Of a stretch of 64,000 nt of DNA, positions 32,416-43,130 are shown piece after piece. The notes beneath the pieces were generated by a model, which searched no databases, was not told the DNA's origin, and worked only from the letters and a program-made list of their open reading frames with translations. Position numbers and translations under genes: made by a program. The stretch's first letter is position 1, and each line of letters opens with the position of its first letter. Origin of the DNA: Isochrysis galbana (Eukaryota > Haptophyta > Isochrysidales > Isochrysidaceae); NCBI GenBank assembly GCA_018136815.1, contig CM030943.1:3052002-3116001 (forward strand). Reading direction: 5' to 3'.

Positions 32416-33741
32416 GTGGACGCGGCGACCGTCCTGAGCGGCAAGGACTTGAGGGTCACTCAAGCATCCGTCGCGCAAAAGGTAGAGGGAGGATCCAGCG
32501 CCGCACAACTGCGCGAGGCCGTGGACGGCATGGCCTTTCTCGGAGCTGGCGGTGGGCCGATAGAGGTGGAGGCACGTGTCGAGCAGCTTGTGCGGGCGGT
32601 GCGCGAGCGGGCGGCAGTTTGCCTTGCCGGCACCGCCAATGAACTACTCCAGCTCGAACGGCAGCTGCATGAGGCGCGGGCGAGCCTTGCGAGTGTGCCA
32701 GATGGCGGCGAAGCACTTCACTCCGCTCTGCAGAGCATTGACGCGTGCCGCGGCAGCCTCTCCAACGAGGGTCGGCGCTTTCAGAGGCTCATCGAGGCAC
32801 TGTCAGCGCCTGCGCACGATCCGGCGAGCTGGGCAGACTTTGGGGCGCCCTTACATCCTGACGGGCGTTGCAACGACTCGACTCGCCAGCGGCTGGGGGG
32901 ATCGCCGACCCGAGGACCCAAGGTGCATGCGCTCGCAGCCAAACTTGAAGTGCACGCTCCGCCCAGCCAACGGCTCGTCATCCTCTCGCGCGCGCAGATC
33001 CTGCATGTAAAGTGCAACCCAGCATCCGTCGCCGCAGCTGCCCACGCGAAACAAGCGTTGCCAATAGCAGAATCGCTCTCGGCTCGACAGACCAATTCGT
33101 CCGCGCACCAGGTGGCAGTGCTTGCACTCGTGCGCCGAGCTCCGAGCTTTTTGCCTTCATCCTTTGTTCGCTAGCCGAGCGGGCTCCTCGCCTGTTGAGC
33201 GTGGCCCGCCCCGCACGACACGCTGCGTGTGGCCCCTCGCACTCCCAGGCCGAATTAGACGAGCTCCGCCAACAGATACTCACCCTTCAGACCCAAAACA
33301 AGCGGCTCGCATCCGTGTTCAAGGGCAAGATTGAGGAGTTTCGAAAGGTGCACATCGCATCCTGGGTGTTGGCCGCACTCTCTCCTTGGCCTCACGACGG
33401 TGTGCCAACTTTGCGTAGGCCGTGCAGTCGCTCACCGGCTATCGCGTTGACCTGCACGAGAGCGGAGACCGACAATACCATCTGTACCTCGATTCCGAGG
33501 CCAACAAATCTCTCCGCTTCCGCTGCAATGCGCAAGGTGCGCGCTACTGGGAGACCCTCGGGACTATGGGCTACGCCGCCATTCCCACACCGTTTGGCCC
33601 CGGCCTTCAGGTGACTTCGAGCTTCTAGAATCGCCACTCGCCACGGAGATGCTTGACGTGCCCAAAATCCGACATCTCCTAGAGAGCAATCAGTCAATCC
33701 CCGCATTTGTCTGTGCGGTCCTACTCGAGCACACCTGCTGA
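32416..33741 (+). CDS. MAD1: Spindle checkpoint protein MAD1, C-terminal exons
   Basis: MAD1 recruits MAD2 to unattached kinetochores. Secure exons: 32998-33111, 33249-33347, 33419-33536, 33611-33741 (TGA 33739-33741), all phase-matched with GT-AG introns. They encode ILHVKCNPAS (the VLHxxxNP motif of MAD1), the coiled coil ELRQQILTLQTQNKRLASVF, KGKIEEFRK, LTGYRVDL, and the RWD-like C-terminal head ending NQSIPAFVCAVLLEH, matching the family's SIPAFL ending. The upstream exon (32416-32922) joins in phase and has helical, Ala/Glu-rich sequence, but it does not show the usual long MAD1 coiled coil; its 5' boundary and the start codon are unresolved (ATG at 32379 is in another frame). The MAD2-binding motif is not identified. 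Confidence 0.8.
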
Positions 33742-34944
33742 GGCAGGATGGTGTGGTTATCCTTTAGCTTAGCCGCGCCGAATCACGCCCACCCAACGCT
33801 TTCCTCGGTGCCCACCAGTCACGGCATCGAGTCGGTCACGCTCTGCACGATGTGTGGATCAGCATCCAAGCCGCGCCATTTGCAAACGTCGGTACGCTTG
33901 GAGGGCTTCCTCGCCTCGGTTGAACGTTAGTGCAGCTTGGAGCTGCACCAAGGCATCGGGCAGTCACTTTGGCCTCTTGCGTGCGGGGTCCCTGGTGCAA
34001 CTGAAGCCCTCGGCTACCTTGTCTACAAATGGGAGGCACGTGTCGTGGTGGGCACGGGCTATACGAGATATGGATATGATATGGATAACCCTTGCCCCCT
34101 TTCTATCTGGGATGACGGGTGAATCAAAATACAACTTTTGTCATACTACCGCTTGTTTGTGCGATGGCAAGTTTCTGTCACGCCCCGCCTATGGACGTAC
34201 GAGAGCTCTGGGTTGTGTTTGAGGGCAGGCGCGAAGGTAGGAATGACTTCGGAGACGCTGACGGGTTGAAGCCCGTCAGCATAGGAAGGCGGGCGAGGAC
34301 GGCGGAAGCGACATTGAGGCGAGAAGCGCTCAATCACCCGCGGGGGGGGAATTCGGCGACCGCGGGGGGGAAATTCGGCGACCGCGGAGGGGCGGCAGAG
34401 ATGAAGAAAACGAGCGTAGAACCAACCAAACGAGGGCGAGACGGTCAGAACTCGCCGGAGGTGACAACCAAGTCTACTAGAGAGCGGAGCGATGTCGGCA
34501 TCCGAACGAGGGACGAGGGCCTCAGAGCGGCAGCGAACAAAGGGCGATGTCCAAAGGGCTTCGGGTAGCGCGTCGGAGCGGTACCACGGGGTCGAGAGCG
34601 AAGCTGTGAAAGCATACCACCACTCTCCGAGCACGAACCACGCTCGATGAGGACGGGGCACGAGATGGGGTGGAGGATCCACTGCATGGGGATGCAGAGC
34701 GGGCAGAGGCCCCGAAGCTCCCACATGGGCGACATGCACATCACGTGGAAGTGAACGGAGGCGAGGCGAGCGTCGTGGATGGGTATCAGGGGCGACTTCG
34801 GGACCGGTGCGATGCATGTCCGTGAGACCGTGCGCGCGCGAGGTACCGGTGAAGGCGGGAGAAGGCTGTAGTCGGGCCCGCTTTGATGCCTGTGAACTGG
34901 TAGCGGTTGTCAGTGGATGTGCGTTGTCGTAGTCAGTGACGAGG
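33742..34944. other. Intergenic region after MAD1
   Basis: No gene is recognised. A perfect hairpin GCTGACGGG-TTGAAG-CCCGTCAGC lies at 34257-34280 and has a near copy at 58353-58376. A directly repeated GGGGGGAATTCGGCGACCGC unit lies at about 34345-34388. The minus-strand frame 34146-35096 is partly type C leader and is not supported as a protein. Confidence 0.45.
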
Positions 34945-35337
34945 TCGGCAGAGCGACGATGCGACGGAAGAGCCGACGGCGAACGGCGGTTACCGCGAAC
35001 GAGTAGGTAGAAAGTAAGGAGGGAATCTACGAGCGTAAACCGGAAGGGGCGAGAGGATAGGCGTCGCGCGGGGGAAAGGTCCGCAGCGACGAACACCTAC
35101 GACGAGAGCGAGAACGAGCGCGGGGGAACGACAGCAAGGAGGGACCAAAGGCAGAGCAAGGCCCAAGGTGCAAAGGAGCGAAACAGGAGCGAGACAGGCC
35201 ACAAAGGGGCGCAACGGCAAGGAGCGAGGGGCGAGTCACGAATGAAGAGTTCTACAATTTACGAGTAAAACTCCGCGGCAACAAGAACGACTGGGCTCGA
35301 AGACGCCTAAGGTCGGAAGTCGATCGCAGATGCGACA
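34945..35337 (-). repeat. Type C leader, copy 2 (5' end only)
   Basis: The minus-strand 5' end at 35337 is TGTCGCATCTGCGATCGAC. About 390 bases match the leader of the type C copy at 7405. No ORF1 follows. Confidence 0.65.
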
Positions 35338-35499
35338 GCAGCGCTCCGAACGCTGAGATAGACTTTCTGCAGCAAGAGTGCGCGTTTGGAGTGCGCGGGC
35401 AGGCCAGTTAGAGTGCTAGCCGGAAGCGCACCATTGATTTCTAGTGTGCTGTGCGTGTAGGCCCGTGTAGGCAGGTCATTCTCTGTCCCCTCAGCTAGG

Positions 35500-36002
35500 G
35501 ACATGTTGGGTGCTGTGGTGGGGCTGGCAGCCATGCTGCGTGGGCGCCGGTAAAAGAAAAAACGGTCGAATGCGGTGGCGCGAAACACCGGTGAGACCGC
35601 CGACGGGTCACCCGTGGCCATCTTGTCCGAGCCCCAGCAAAAATGGTGGGCTGACCTCCGACGCCCTCTCGCTGGAGCGCGGCGAAGGTCGGCCTGTCCC
35701 AGCGGGTCGGTCGCCATCGCTCCGCTCCCACTTCGGATTGCGCGGGGGAGAGGTAGGGGGAAACTTCCCCCTGTCCCGCAAAAAAAAAACTGACCCCATG
35801 ATGCAGCGATGTTTTCTTTTCACCCAGGCTCCCTCACCTCTACGCTCACCTGCTCGGCCTCTGCTAGAGGACGCGGTCGCTTCGCCAGCGACTGCTCCAT
35901 GGGTCCATGGGTACTGGGGCGGGGGCGCCCTCGGCGGGGGGGCCGAAGGAGAGGGGAGTCGCGGCGGCGCGCTCCATCGCAACCAAGTATAAACATAGTT
36001 GC
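35500..36002 (-). mobile_element. Group-1 LINE 5' end, degenerate
   Basis: A hairpin at 35979-36002 on the minus strand (GCAACTATGT-TTAT-ACTTGGTTGC, nine of ten pairs including one G-T) sits directly before ATG at 35977. ORF1 begins MERAAATPLSFGPP and then breaks by frameshift. The 3' limit is unclear; the following sequence to about 35500 is not recognised. Confidence 0.6.
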
Positions 36003-36390
36003 GCCGAGAATATTATAGTAGTATGATTTATTCATGTTTCGGACTTCGAACGTCTAACCATCCCGCTACGCGACCAAACCGAACCCACAACACGGACTCA
36101 CGCCCGAGCCACAATCGATGCACATGTCACGAGGACAAGTTGTCTCATCTTGTAGGCGGGATCCTCAGCTTTGCGAGCCCAACAGCTTACCCACCTCAGC
36201 AACACAGTGAGTGCGACACGACAATATTATTTGAGCGCGCTCGCCGTGAGTCGTCAATAGTCGACCACCAATCCTCAATGCAAGCTACGCGCAAACATAC
36301 CATGTGCTCGCCCGCGTGACATGAGGCCTTTTTTAGCTTGAGTGGACGAACGATGCATGGCTCGACCGTCGATAAAGCGAACGCCCCGCT
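36003..36390. other. 3' flank of the kelch gene
   Basis: Nothing recognisable. It probably includes the 3'UTR of the minus-strand kelch gene. Confidence 0.3.
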
Positions 36391-39300
36391 TCAAGGGCAC
36401 TCAGAGATTGCGCTCCCGGCGGTGCATCCATACTTGCCTGTCGCTTGGTCGTATTCGTAGACGCAAGCGGTGCACACCTTCGAGCAGTCATACTTGTATG
36501 AGTCTAGATCATCAGGGGCATTGACTGGATCGATGTAATAGGATTCGCACATTGCTTGGTTGGAGGCAACAAATGTTGCCGTCTTCGGCACGCCTGCATT
36601 CCAGCACCATTCATTGCTGATTCGACCGGAGCGTCGAACGCGATCCGCGGTGAATTCGAGCTCGGGGCACTGCCTTGGGCTTGGAGGAGACGTTGGCGAA
36701 GGTGCCGGAGAGATTGGTGAAGGCGGCGGAGAGATTGGCGCAGGTGGCGGAGACGGCTCAGTCGAGGGGCAGCCGAGGAAGTCTCCGGCGCTGACGAAGC
36801 ACAGGATGCCACGAATGCCGACAACGATCGCGGCCGCGAGGACAATTTGGCGGATCAGGCGTTGAAGATCCGCCCATGGCGATGTCGGGCTCTGCGGAGG
36901 CGAGGGCGGCGAGGGCGGCGATGCCGGCGATGGCGGCGAGGGCGGCGAAGCCGGCGGCGGTAGAGACGGCGGGATAGACGGTGGCGGTGATAATGGTGGC
37001 GGGGGTGATGGCGGAGGGCTTGCGGGTGGTGGGAGGGGCGGCGGCTGGGGCGGCGGAGATGGTGGCGGGGGCAATGGCGGAGGGATTGGGGGTGGTGGGA
37101 AGGGCGGCGGCTGGGGCGGCGGAGATGGTGGCGGAGGCGACGGCGGGGGGGCGATGGCGGCCGGCTGGGGGGTGGTGGGAGGGGCGGCGGAGATGGTGGC
37201 GGGGGCAATGGCGGAGGGATTGGGGGTGGTGGGAGGGGCGGCGGCTGGGGCGGTGGAGATGGTGGCGGAGGCGACGGCGGGGGGGGCGATGGCGGCCGGC
37301 TCGGGGGCGGTGGGGAGGGCGGCGGCAGGACTGGCGGCGGAGACGGCGGCGGGGGCGATGGCGGCGTGCTGGGGGGCGGTGGGGAGGGCGGCGGCAGGAA
37401 TGGCGGCGGAGACGGCGGCGGGGGCGATGGTGGCGGGCTGGGGGGTGGCGGGGAAGGCGGCGGCGGCGAGGGCGGGAGTGGTGTAAGAGCCCAAGTCTGG
37501 TAAATCCGAACACCCGTCGCGGTTTGTCCGCCGACCACTGAGATCAGGGGGAGGGGGCGCGCGTGGGCGCTCCGTAGCAAGCCATGCAGGGCCGCTGGCG
37601 GCGGCATATTTGCCACTCCGTCGAAAGGTGTAGACAGCCGATCGCAATAAGTGCGGCTGGCGCACACCGTAAAGATAGGTATCGAATTTGGCCATGCCAA
37701 CCCACCGCCGGTACACCGTGAAGTCTGGGGCGCTGACCCACGCGTCGGCCGTGTCGCTGTATGCGTAGACCTTGTTCACTTGATTGTCAACGTCGGTGGT
37801 CATAGCTGAGTGTTCAAAGTGAAACACGAGCATGAGCCGTTACGCGCGGGCATGGCCGCGCAACTCCTGCACACCCGCCGCACCCACTTCAAGCGGCACC
37901 AACTCGGAGCAATCGCCAGAGCGGTTCGCATACCGTACAAGTATGACTCCCATGCCGCCGCGTTCGTGTTCATGCTAAGGCTTCCCGTCCCGGGTAACGG
38001 AGCGACAGTTGCCCACGTCGTTTCACCTCCAGACCCAGCTGGATGAAGTACCTCAACGGTGGAAATCTGAGTGCCGTCGTCCTTCACCCCGCCGACGGCT
38101 GCAGGACGATGCGTGCCAAGAGGAGGGTGAGGCTTTGTGTGAAAGCCACGATCGGCACGTGCGGCTCGAGGCCACGCGCGAGCCCCGAGTCTCAAGGTTG
38201 ATGGGGCTCCGCTGGAGGCTATAAGAGCGGATGCTTGTGGTCAGGCGCACCGTAAATCTTCGAGTTGTACTCCACCAAGTCAAAACGGCCGCGAGGCTCC
38301 GATAGGTTCCCGATTTGCGTCCATGCATCCGACTGATAGGTGTAGCAGGTTTGCAAATATCCTGCGCTCGTGCCTCCGCCAGCAACTACAACGAGCAAAC
38401 GTGCGCGTCAGCGCATTGTTCTGATGGCCCAGTGTTGCTCCATGCTCTGCACTCGGGGTGCGGCAGATGAGCAGGAGCATTGGCATCCACGGCCGACCAC
38501 GCAGGCCCTGCTAGCTGAGTCAGCGAGCCATGGCGTTGCAGCTCACGCACCATACAGCTTCGAGTTGAATGCTACTAAGCCCAGATGCGACCTTGCTTCG
38601 GGCAGGGGTGCTTTGGTTGACCAGTCATTAGTGCCGTCGGTCGCATACACGGTGTCCACCTCCTGAGCTTTATTAGTCCTTTGGCCACCTACCACTGTAC
38701 AGATGCGACGAGGATGCGGGGGCAGGGGAAGAAGCAACGGGTGAGCGTGGTGGGCACACACGGCCGTTTATGTTTGCGGGGTAGACACGCCAGGGCCCTT
38801 CTAGGGACGCCATAAAGAAGTCGACCATGACCGAGGGGGTACACCGGAGAGGAGGTCGAGGCACGCGTACCGTAGAGCAGCCCGCCGAGCGCCGCTGCTT
38901 TGTGATAGACTTTCTTATCGGGCATCTCATAGGCGTACGTGCTCCACGCCTGGCCATCAGCAGTGTACTCGGCACTTTTGAGTGCTCCCGTGCCTGCTTG
39001 CCAGCCACCGATGACTGATGGGGATGTGCGAGGATCAATGGGGTTGAGCACGTCACGCGCACAGCAGCGGATGAAGTGCGCCCACGACTACCAAGCCTCG
39101 CTCCCGGCACGGCGGGCGGCGGGCACCCAGCGAACGGGCGGGCGGGCGGGCGAGCGGGTGGCCCCTTTACGGCAGTCGTCCCCCAACCCCCTCTCCCCAG
39201 CCAAAAGCACCCCCACCGAAACCCGCAACATCCCGTCCCTCCCTGACGTTTCCCCCCTCCCCCTCCTGCCCGTGCGGCTCAGCTGACACCACCACCGCCG

Positions 39301-39580
39301 CGCTGAGCGAGAAGAGAGAAGAGAGGGAGAGTCGAGTGCTTCTCTCTCCCTCCCTCCCTCCCTCCCTCCCTCCCTCCCTCCCTTGTCGAGAAGAAGAAAC
39401 TGTGGGACCTGAGTGCCTTTGAGCATGTGTGCGTGGGGGAGGGGGGGCGTCCTTACCCCAGAGCTTCGAGTTGAACTCCGCAGCCGCGGGCCCCTCCCGC
39501 CTCTCGCTGAAGTCGCCCATACGCACCCATTGCACACCGAGCGTGAGCAGGATGGGCAGCTGGAAGAAGGCCGCCGGCAT
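36391..39580 (-). CDS. Kelch-repeat protein with SPPP-rich region and transmembrane segment
   Basis: Seven exons in frame (minus): 39580-39457, 39014-38871, 38694-38551, 38385-38251, 38098-37934, 37805-37668, 37537-36391. Each exon carries one kelch blade, with VIGGWQ, VVGGQR, VAGGGT, AVGGVK and VVGGQT diglycines and FNSKLY(G)-type strands; every intron is phase 1 at the same Tyr/Trp-Gly junction. The last exon continues into a pherophorin-like SPPPP tract of about 200 residues, a hydrophobic segment (IVLAAAIVVGIRGILCFV) and a Cys-containing C-terminal domain ending GSAISECP. A one-base shift at the G7 run near 37144-37151 breaks the proline tract; the sister repeat at about 37278 has G8. With that base the protein is about 665 residues. 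It is probably a cell-surface or scale/wall protein. An upstream exon is possible because the Met at 39580 falls inside a blade. Confidence 0.75.
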
Positions 39581-39589
39581 GGAGGGCAG

Positions 39590-40730
39590 ACTCTCTCCCT
39601 CTCCCTCTCTCCCCCTCTCCCTCTCCCTCTCCCTCTCCCTCTCTCTTCAATTCTCGTCGTTCTTCTCTCTAAACGGACCTCGACTTCGCTCTCTCTCTCG
39701 TAATTCCCTCTCTCTCCCGTTCCGCCCCCCCCCCCCCCCCTCTCTCTTCGCCGGGGTCTACTGCTTTCCCGCGTCTCCCTCCAACTCTCTCTCTCTCCCT
39801 CTCTATTCTCTCTTCTCTCCCTCCAACTCTCTCTATTCTCTCTTCTCTCCCTCCAACTCTCTCTATTCTCTCTTCTCTCCCTCCAACTCTCCCTCTCTCC
39901 CTCTCTATTCTCTCTTCTCTCTCTCTCTCTCTCTTCTCTCTCCCTCTCTCTTCTCTTCTCTCTCTCTCTCCTTCCAACTCTCTCTCACTCGTTCTCTCCC
40001 TCCCTCTCCCCTCACCCCCCCCCTCTCTCTCCTTTCTCTCGTCCTCGCTCCCTTCGTCTCCTCCTCCTCCTCACCTTCCTTCACCTACTCTCCCCCTCTC
40101 TTTCCTATTTCCAGTCTGAATCTCTCCTCTCTCCTCTCGTCTCCTCCTCCTCCTTCCTCCTCCCCCTCTCCCCCTCCCCCCCTCTCTTCTTTCTATTTCC
40201 ACCCCCCCTCTCTTCTCTCCTCTCCCCCTCTCTTCTCCACTTCCACTCCCCCATCCTCTTCTCACCCCGTCCCCTCCCCTCCGCCGTAATCAAAAACCTC
40301 TCCCATGCGCGCCCGCCCTAGGCACAATCACGCCCAATCTCCACTCCCCCAACGTCGAGATCACCCGAGATCTAGGCGCGGCTCGTCCCACTTCTCCACC
40401 TCCTTTTCGTTCGACGGAGCGCGGGGGGGGCGGGGGGAGGGGCGGCGGCGGCGGCGGCGGGGGGGGGGGGCCGCGCGCGCGCGACGGGCCAACCTCGGCG
40501 GGCGGGGGGGGCCTTCGCCCCAGCCCAAACCCCCGATCTCCGACCGATCTCGTCTGCCACGGCTCTCTCTCTCTCTCTCTCTCCCCCCCCCCCCCCCTCT
40601 CTCTCTCTCTTCTCTCTCTCTCTCCTCTCTCTCCCTCTCTCCCTCTCTCCCTCTCTCCCTCCCTCCCTCTCTCCCTCTCTCTCTCTCCGATCTCCGTCCG
40701 ATCTCGTCTGCCCAGGCCGCCCCAATCGGA
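39590..40730. repeat. CT/CCCT low-complexity and G/C-run block
   Basis: (CT)n with a directly repeated CTCCAACTCTCTCTATTCTC unit (39778-39890), then poly-G and CGG repeats (40420-40500) with GAGATC words like those at 10900-11100. Not coding. Confidence 0.7.
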
Positions 40731-41304
40731 CCCTTCCCGTTTCAAACACGGAGGGAGGCGCGAGACCAGTTCGCGCGCTGGACTTTTAACTTCTAAGGTC
40801 CGCAGGCAGACCTTTTTTTCTTCTTTGGCTCGCAAGTTGGAACACTACCCCTCGTTGCCAAAAGTGTGACGTTCTATTTTTGCGAAGTGCCGGCAGGACT
40901 CCCGCGTTCATCGGGCTGATCCGACACATCTGGCCTAGCCACCATGCGGGCTGCCGCAGGGCTCCCACAGGTGAGACAGAACCGCAGGCACACTGCCCTG
41001 CCAGCGTTGCTCTCCGTCGCGCACGCGTCGTTCTCACACGACCGTCGCAGCACGTGGAGCGGGCCCAAAACGGCTGTACAAAAGTCTGACAATAGCGCGA
41101 GGCGAGAGGAGTAGGGGCTCTGGTGGACCGGGAGGGAGAGGGAGTCGCGAGGCCATGGTGGCACATTATCTTGGACCACTGCCGGACCACTGCCGTGGCC
41201 GGTGAGCAGTTCTCGGCGCCCTCGCCCACCGCCCACCGTCCCTCTGCTGAGCTGCCTCTGTTCCTTCGTCTCCCACTCACTCACTGTAGGGAGCGCTCAT
41301 ACAC
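40731..41304. other. Unassigned intergenic DNA
   Basis: No feature is supported; the open frames lack recognisable domains. Confidence 0.3.
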
Positions 41305-42430
41305 AACTATCAGTAAACTGATAGGGTCATGGAGCGCGCGCCGCCTCCCGCCCTCGCTGCCGCGGCCCTCGCCGCGATGGACGAAGCCTTCATTCATGGA
41401 CACGCCGCTGTCGCCGAAGCGACCGCGCCAGGACGACCCCCCCAGTCAGGTGGGCACAGGAGCCGACTCGCCACGCCCGCGCATCACCGCGAACGCCACG
41501 AACAAGGCCGCCATGCAGGCAGCAGCCAGCATGCAGCACACCTTCACCACAACACACAACCACACCAGCCACACCACACCAGTGGGACGCTTCCAAAGGG
41601 AAGGCCTCCGGGCCGGGACCCTACACAGCCGCGGTACCACCCTCGCGCTCCGGCGCGAGGTGCCGGCCCGGCACCAACACACACAAAACCCCAAGGGGGA
41701 CATGACGTACCTAAACAGAGGTCACAACATAGAGCAGCTATAGGACCCCCAAGATGGGGGTCAAAGGCAGCACAGGAGATGGAACGAAGGGAAAGCTCTT
41801 CAACAAGGCCGTCGGGCTGGTGGGCAGCGGCGGCTCGGTCGCGCGAACGACAGGCACAACACTGGCCAAAGAGGCCCAGCACAACAAACACCAACACCAA
41901 CAAGAGCCAACACAAAACTCCCAGCACACCGAACCCTTGGAAAGGGGCGACACCATCACGGATCCAACAAACCGCACGGACCCTAACGTGACTAGACCAC
42001 GCATGGGACTAACCACACTTCTCACCCCGGTCACTCAGGTGGCCCTCCTCGACGAAGACCTCGAGCCCATGCCCGAGGAGGAAGCGGAGTTTCCCATAGA
42101 CCAGAAGATCATCATCTCATTCACGGCCTACGAAAAAGGCCACAAAGCCAAAGACGAGGAGACCCTCGGGGCCATCGTCGCGCATCTCAACAAGCTAGAA
42201 GGCGTCGATCTTGAGCCCGACTTCCTATCCAAGAGCGCCTCCGGGCCGTGGGAAATTCTCGTAACGGCGGATTGCGCCAACCAGTTTCGCGAAAAATACA
42301 AGGACGTATCGGGATCGAGCTAAACGACGGGGAGCCCAATGCCAGAAAACTAGATAGGATGCGTGAACTCAACAACGAGATCGACACAATCCGAAAAACA
42401 TCTAGACCGACGACCAGAGAAAGCTTCGAC
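41305..42430 (+). mobile_element. Group-1 LINE 5' end with frameshifted ORF1
   Basis: The hairpin CTATCAG-TAAA-CTGATAG (41307-41324) lies four bases before the ORF1 ATG at 41329 (MERAPPPALAAAAL). ORF1 continues in three frames: 41329-41991, 41754-42323, then about 42290-42430. The conserved ORF1 block is present (VAHLNKLEGVDLEPDF, GPWEILV, QFREKY) and aligns with 3675-5214. Downstream of 42430 the element is lost. Confidence 0.7.
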
Positions 42431-42800
42431 TAGGGCGCGGAAGTGCGGGAGGAGGCTTGTGGGAGGTGGTGGCAGGCGACTGGGGGTGGCTCAGGCGCGT
42501 GCTTGGCTTGTATTGACTCGTTGACTCGGGGTACAGACTCGGGAACTCGGGGGGGCTCGCTTGGGAACACGGTGGGGTTGCTACAAAAAGCTCGAGGACA
42601 CAACGCCACACAAACTAAACCAAACGGGGCGAAAACTAACCACACCTGGACGGACGGCCAGGCGTCGGCACCAAGGCAACTCAGCAACGCGCAGACATGC
42701 GACAGAGGGGAGGCCGACACAACGAGGGCAGATCTCGTTGGGGAGATATGACCGATAGATGAGAGAAGACAACAGACGGTCATATGGAACACTTGATGAC
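42431..42800 (-). repeat. Group-2 type F leader fragment
   Basis: The reverse strand matches 56430-56690 (GTTGTGTCGGCC, TGCCTTGGTGCCGACGC, GGTTAGTTTTCGCCCCGTTT). It has no 5' terminal hairpin and no ORF1. Confidence 0.55.
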
Positions 42801-43113
42801 ATCAAGAGAAAGTAAGAGAAGAGGGCCGGAGGCGACGGACGGCACGCCGAGGGAAAGAACCTGCCGCGGGGGGGGCGAGGGACCGAGGGCACGGCGGGGC
42901 AGCGTGGGAGGGCGCGAGGCCAATCTCGGAGCGAGATCGCGTCCTTTTCCTCGAGGAGCGCGGGCTCCGGAACGGCCGGTCGCGGCCCGCCTGTCGCGAC
43001 CCAAGGCCAATTGAGGTGTTTCACATCCCATCGTCCGAGCGAGCGCTTCTTGACGTCAATCGGGCCGTGGCCCTGGGCGTCGGGCTGGATCGTATCGAGG
43101 CATTCCTGCGGTG
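42801..43113. other. Unassigned DNA before the LINE at 43131
   Basis: A + strand frame ending ERALLDVNRAVALGVGLDRI (about 43010-43126) looks protein-like but has no recognised family, and it stops at the LINE target site. Confidence 0.3.
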
Positions 43114-43130
43114 CGAGGGGCCATGATGGA

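Noticed and set aside
34146..35096. 316-codon minus-strand frame
   Set aside because: Its first part is type C leader; the rest has no recognisable domain or partner copy.
36040..36080. Possible tRNA (TTCGAA with AAC-CATCCC)
   Set aside because: The arms do not pair into a cloverleaf of normal length.
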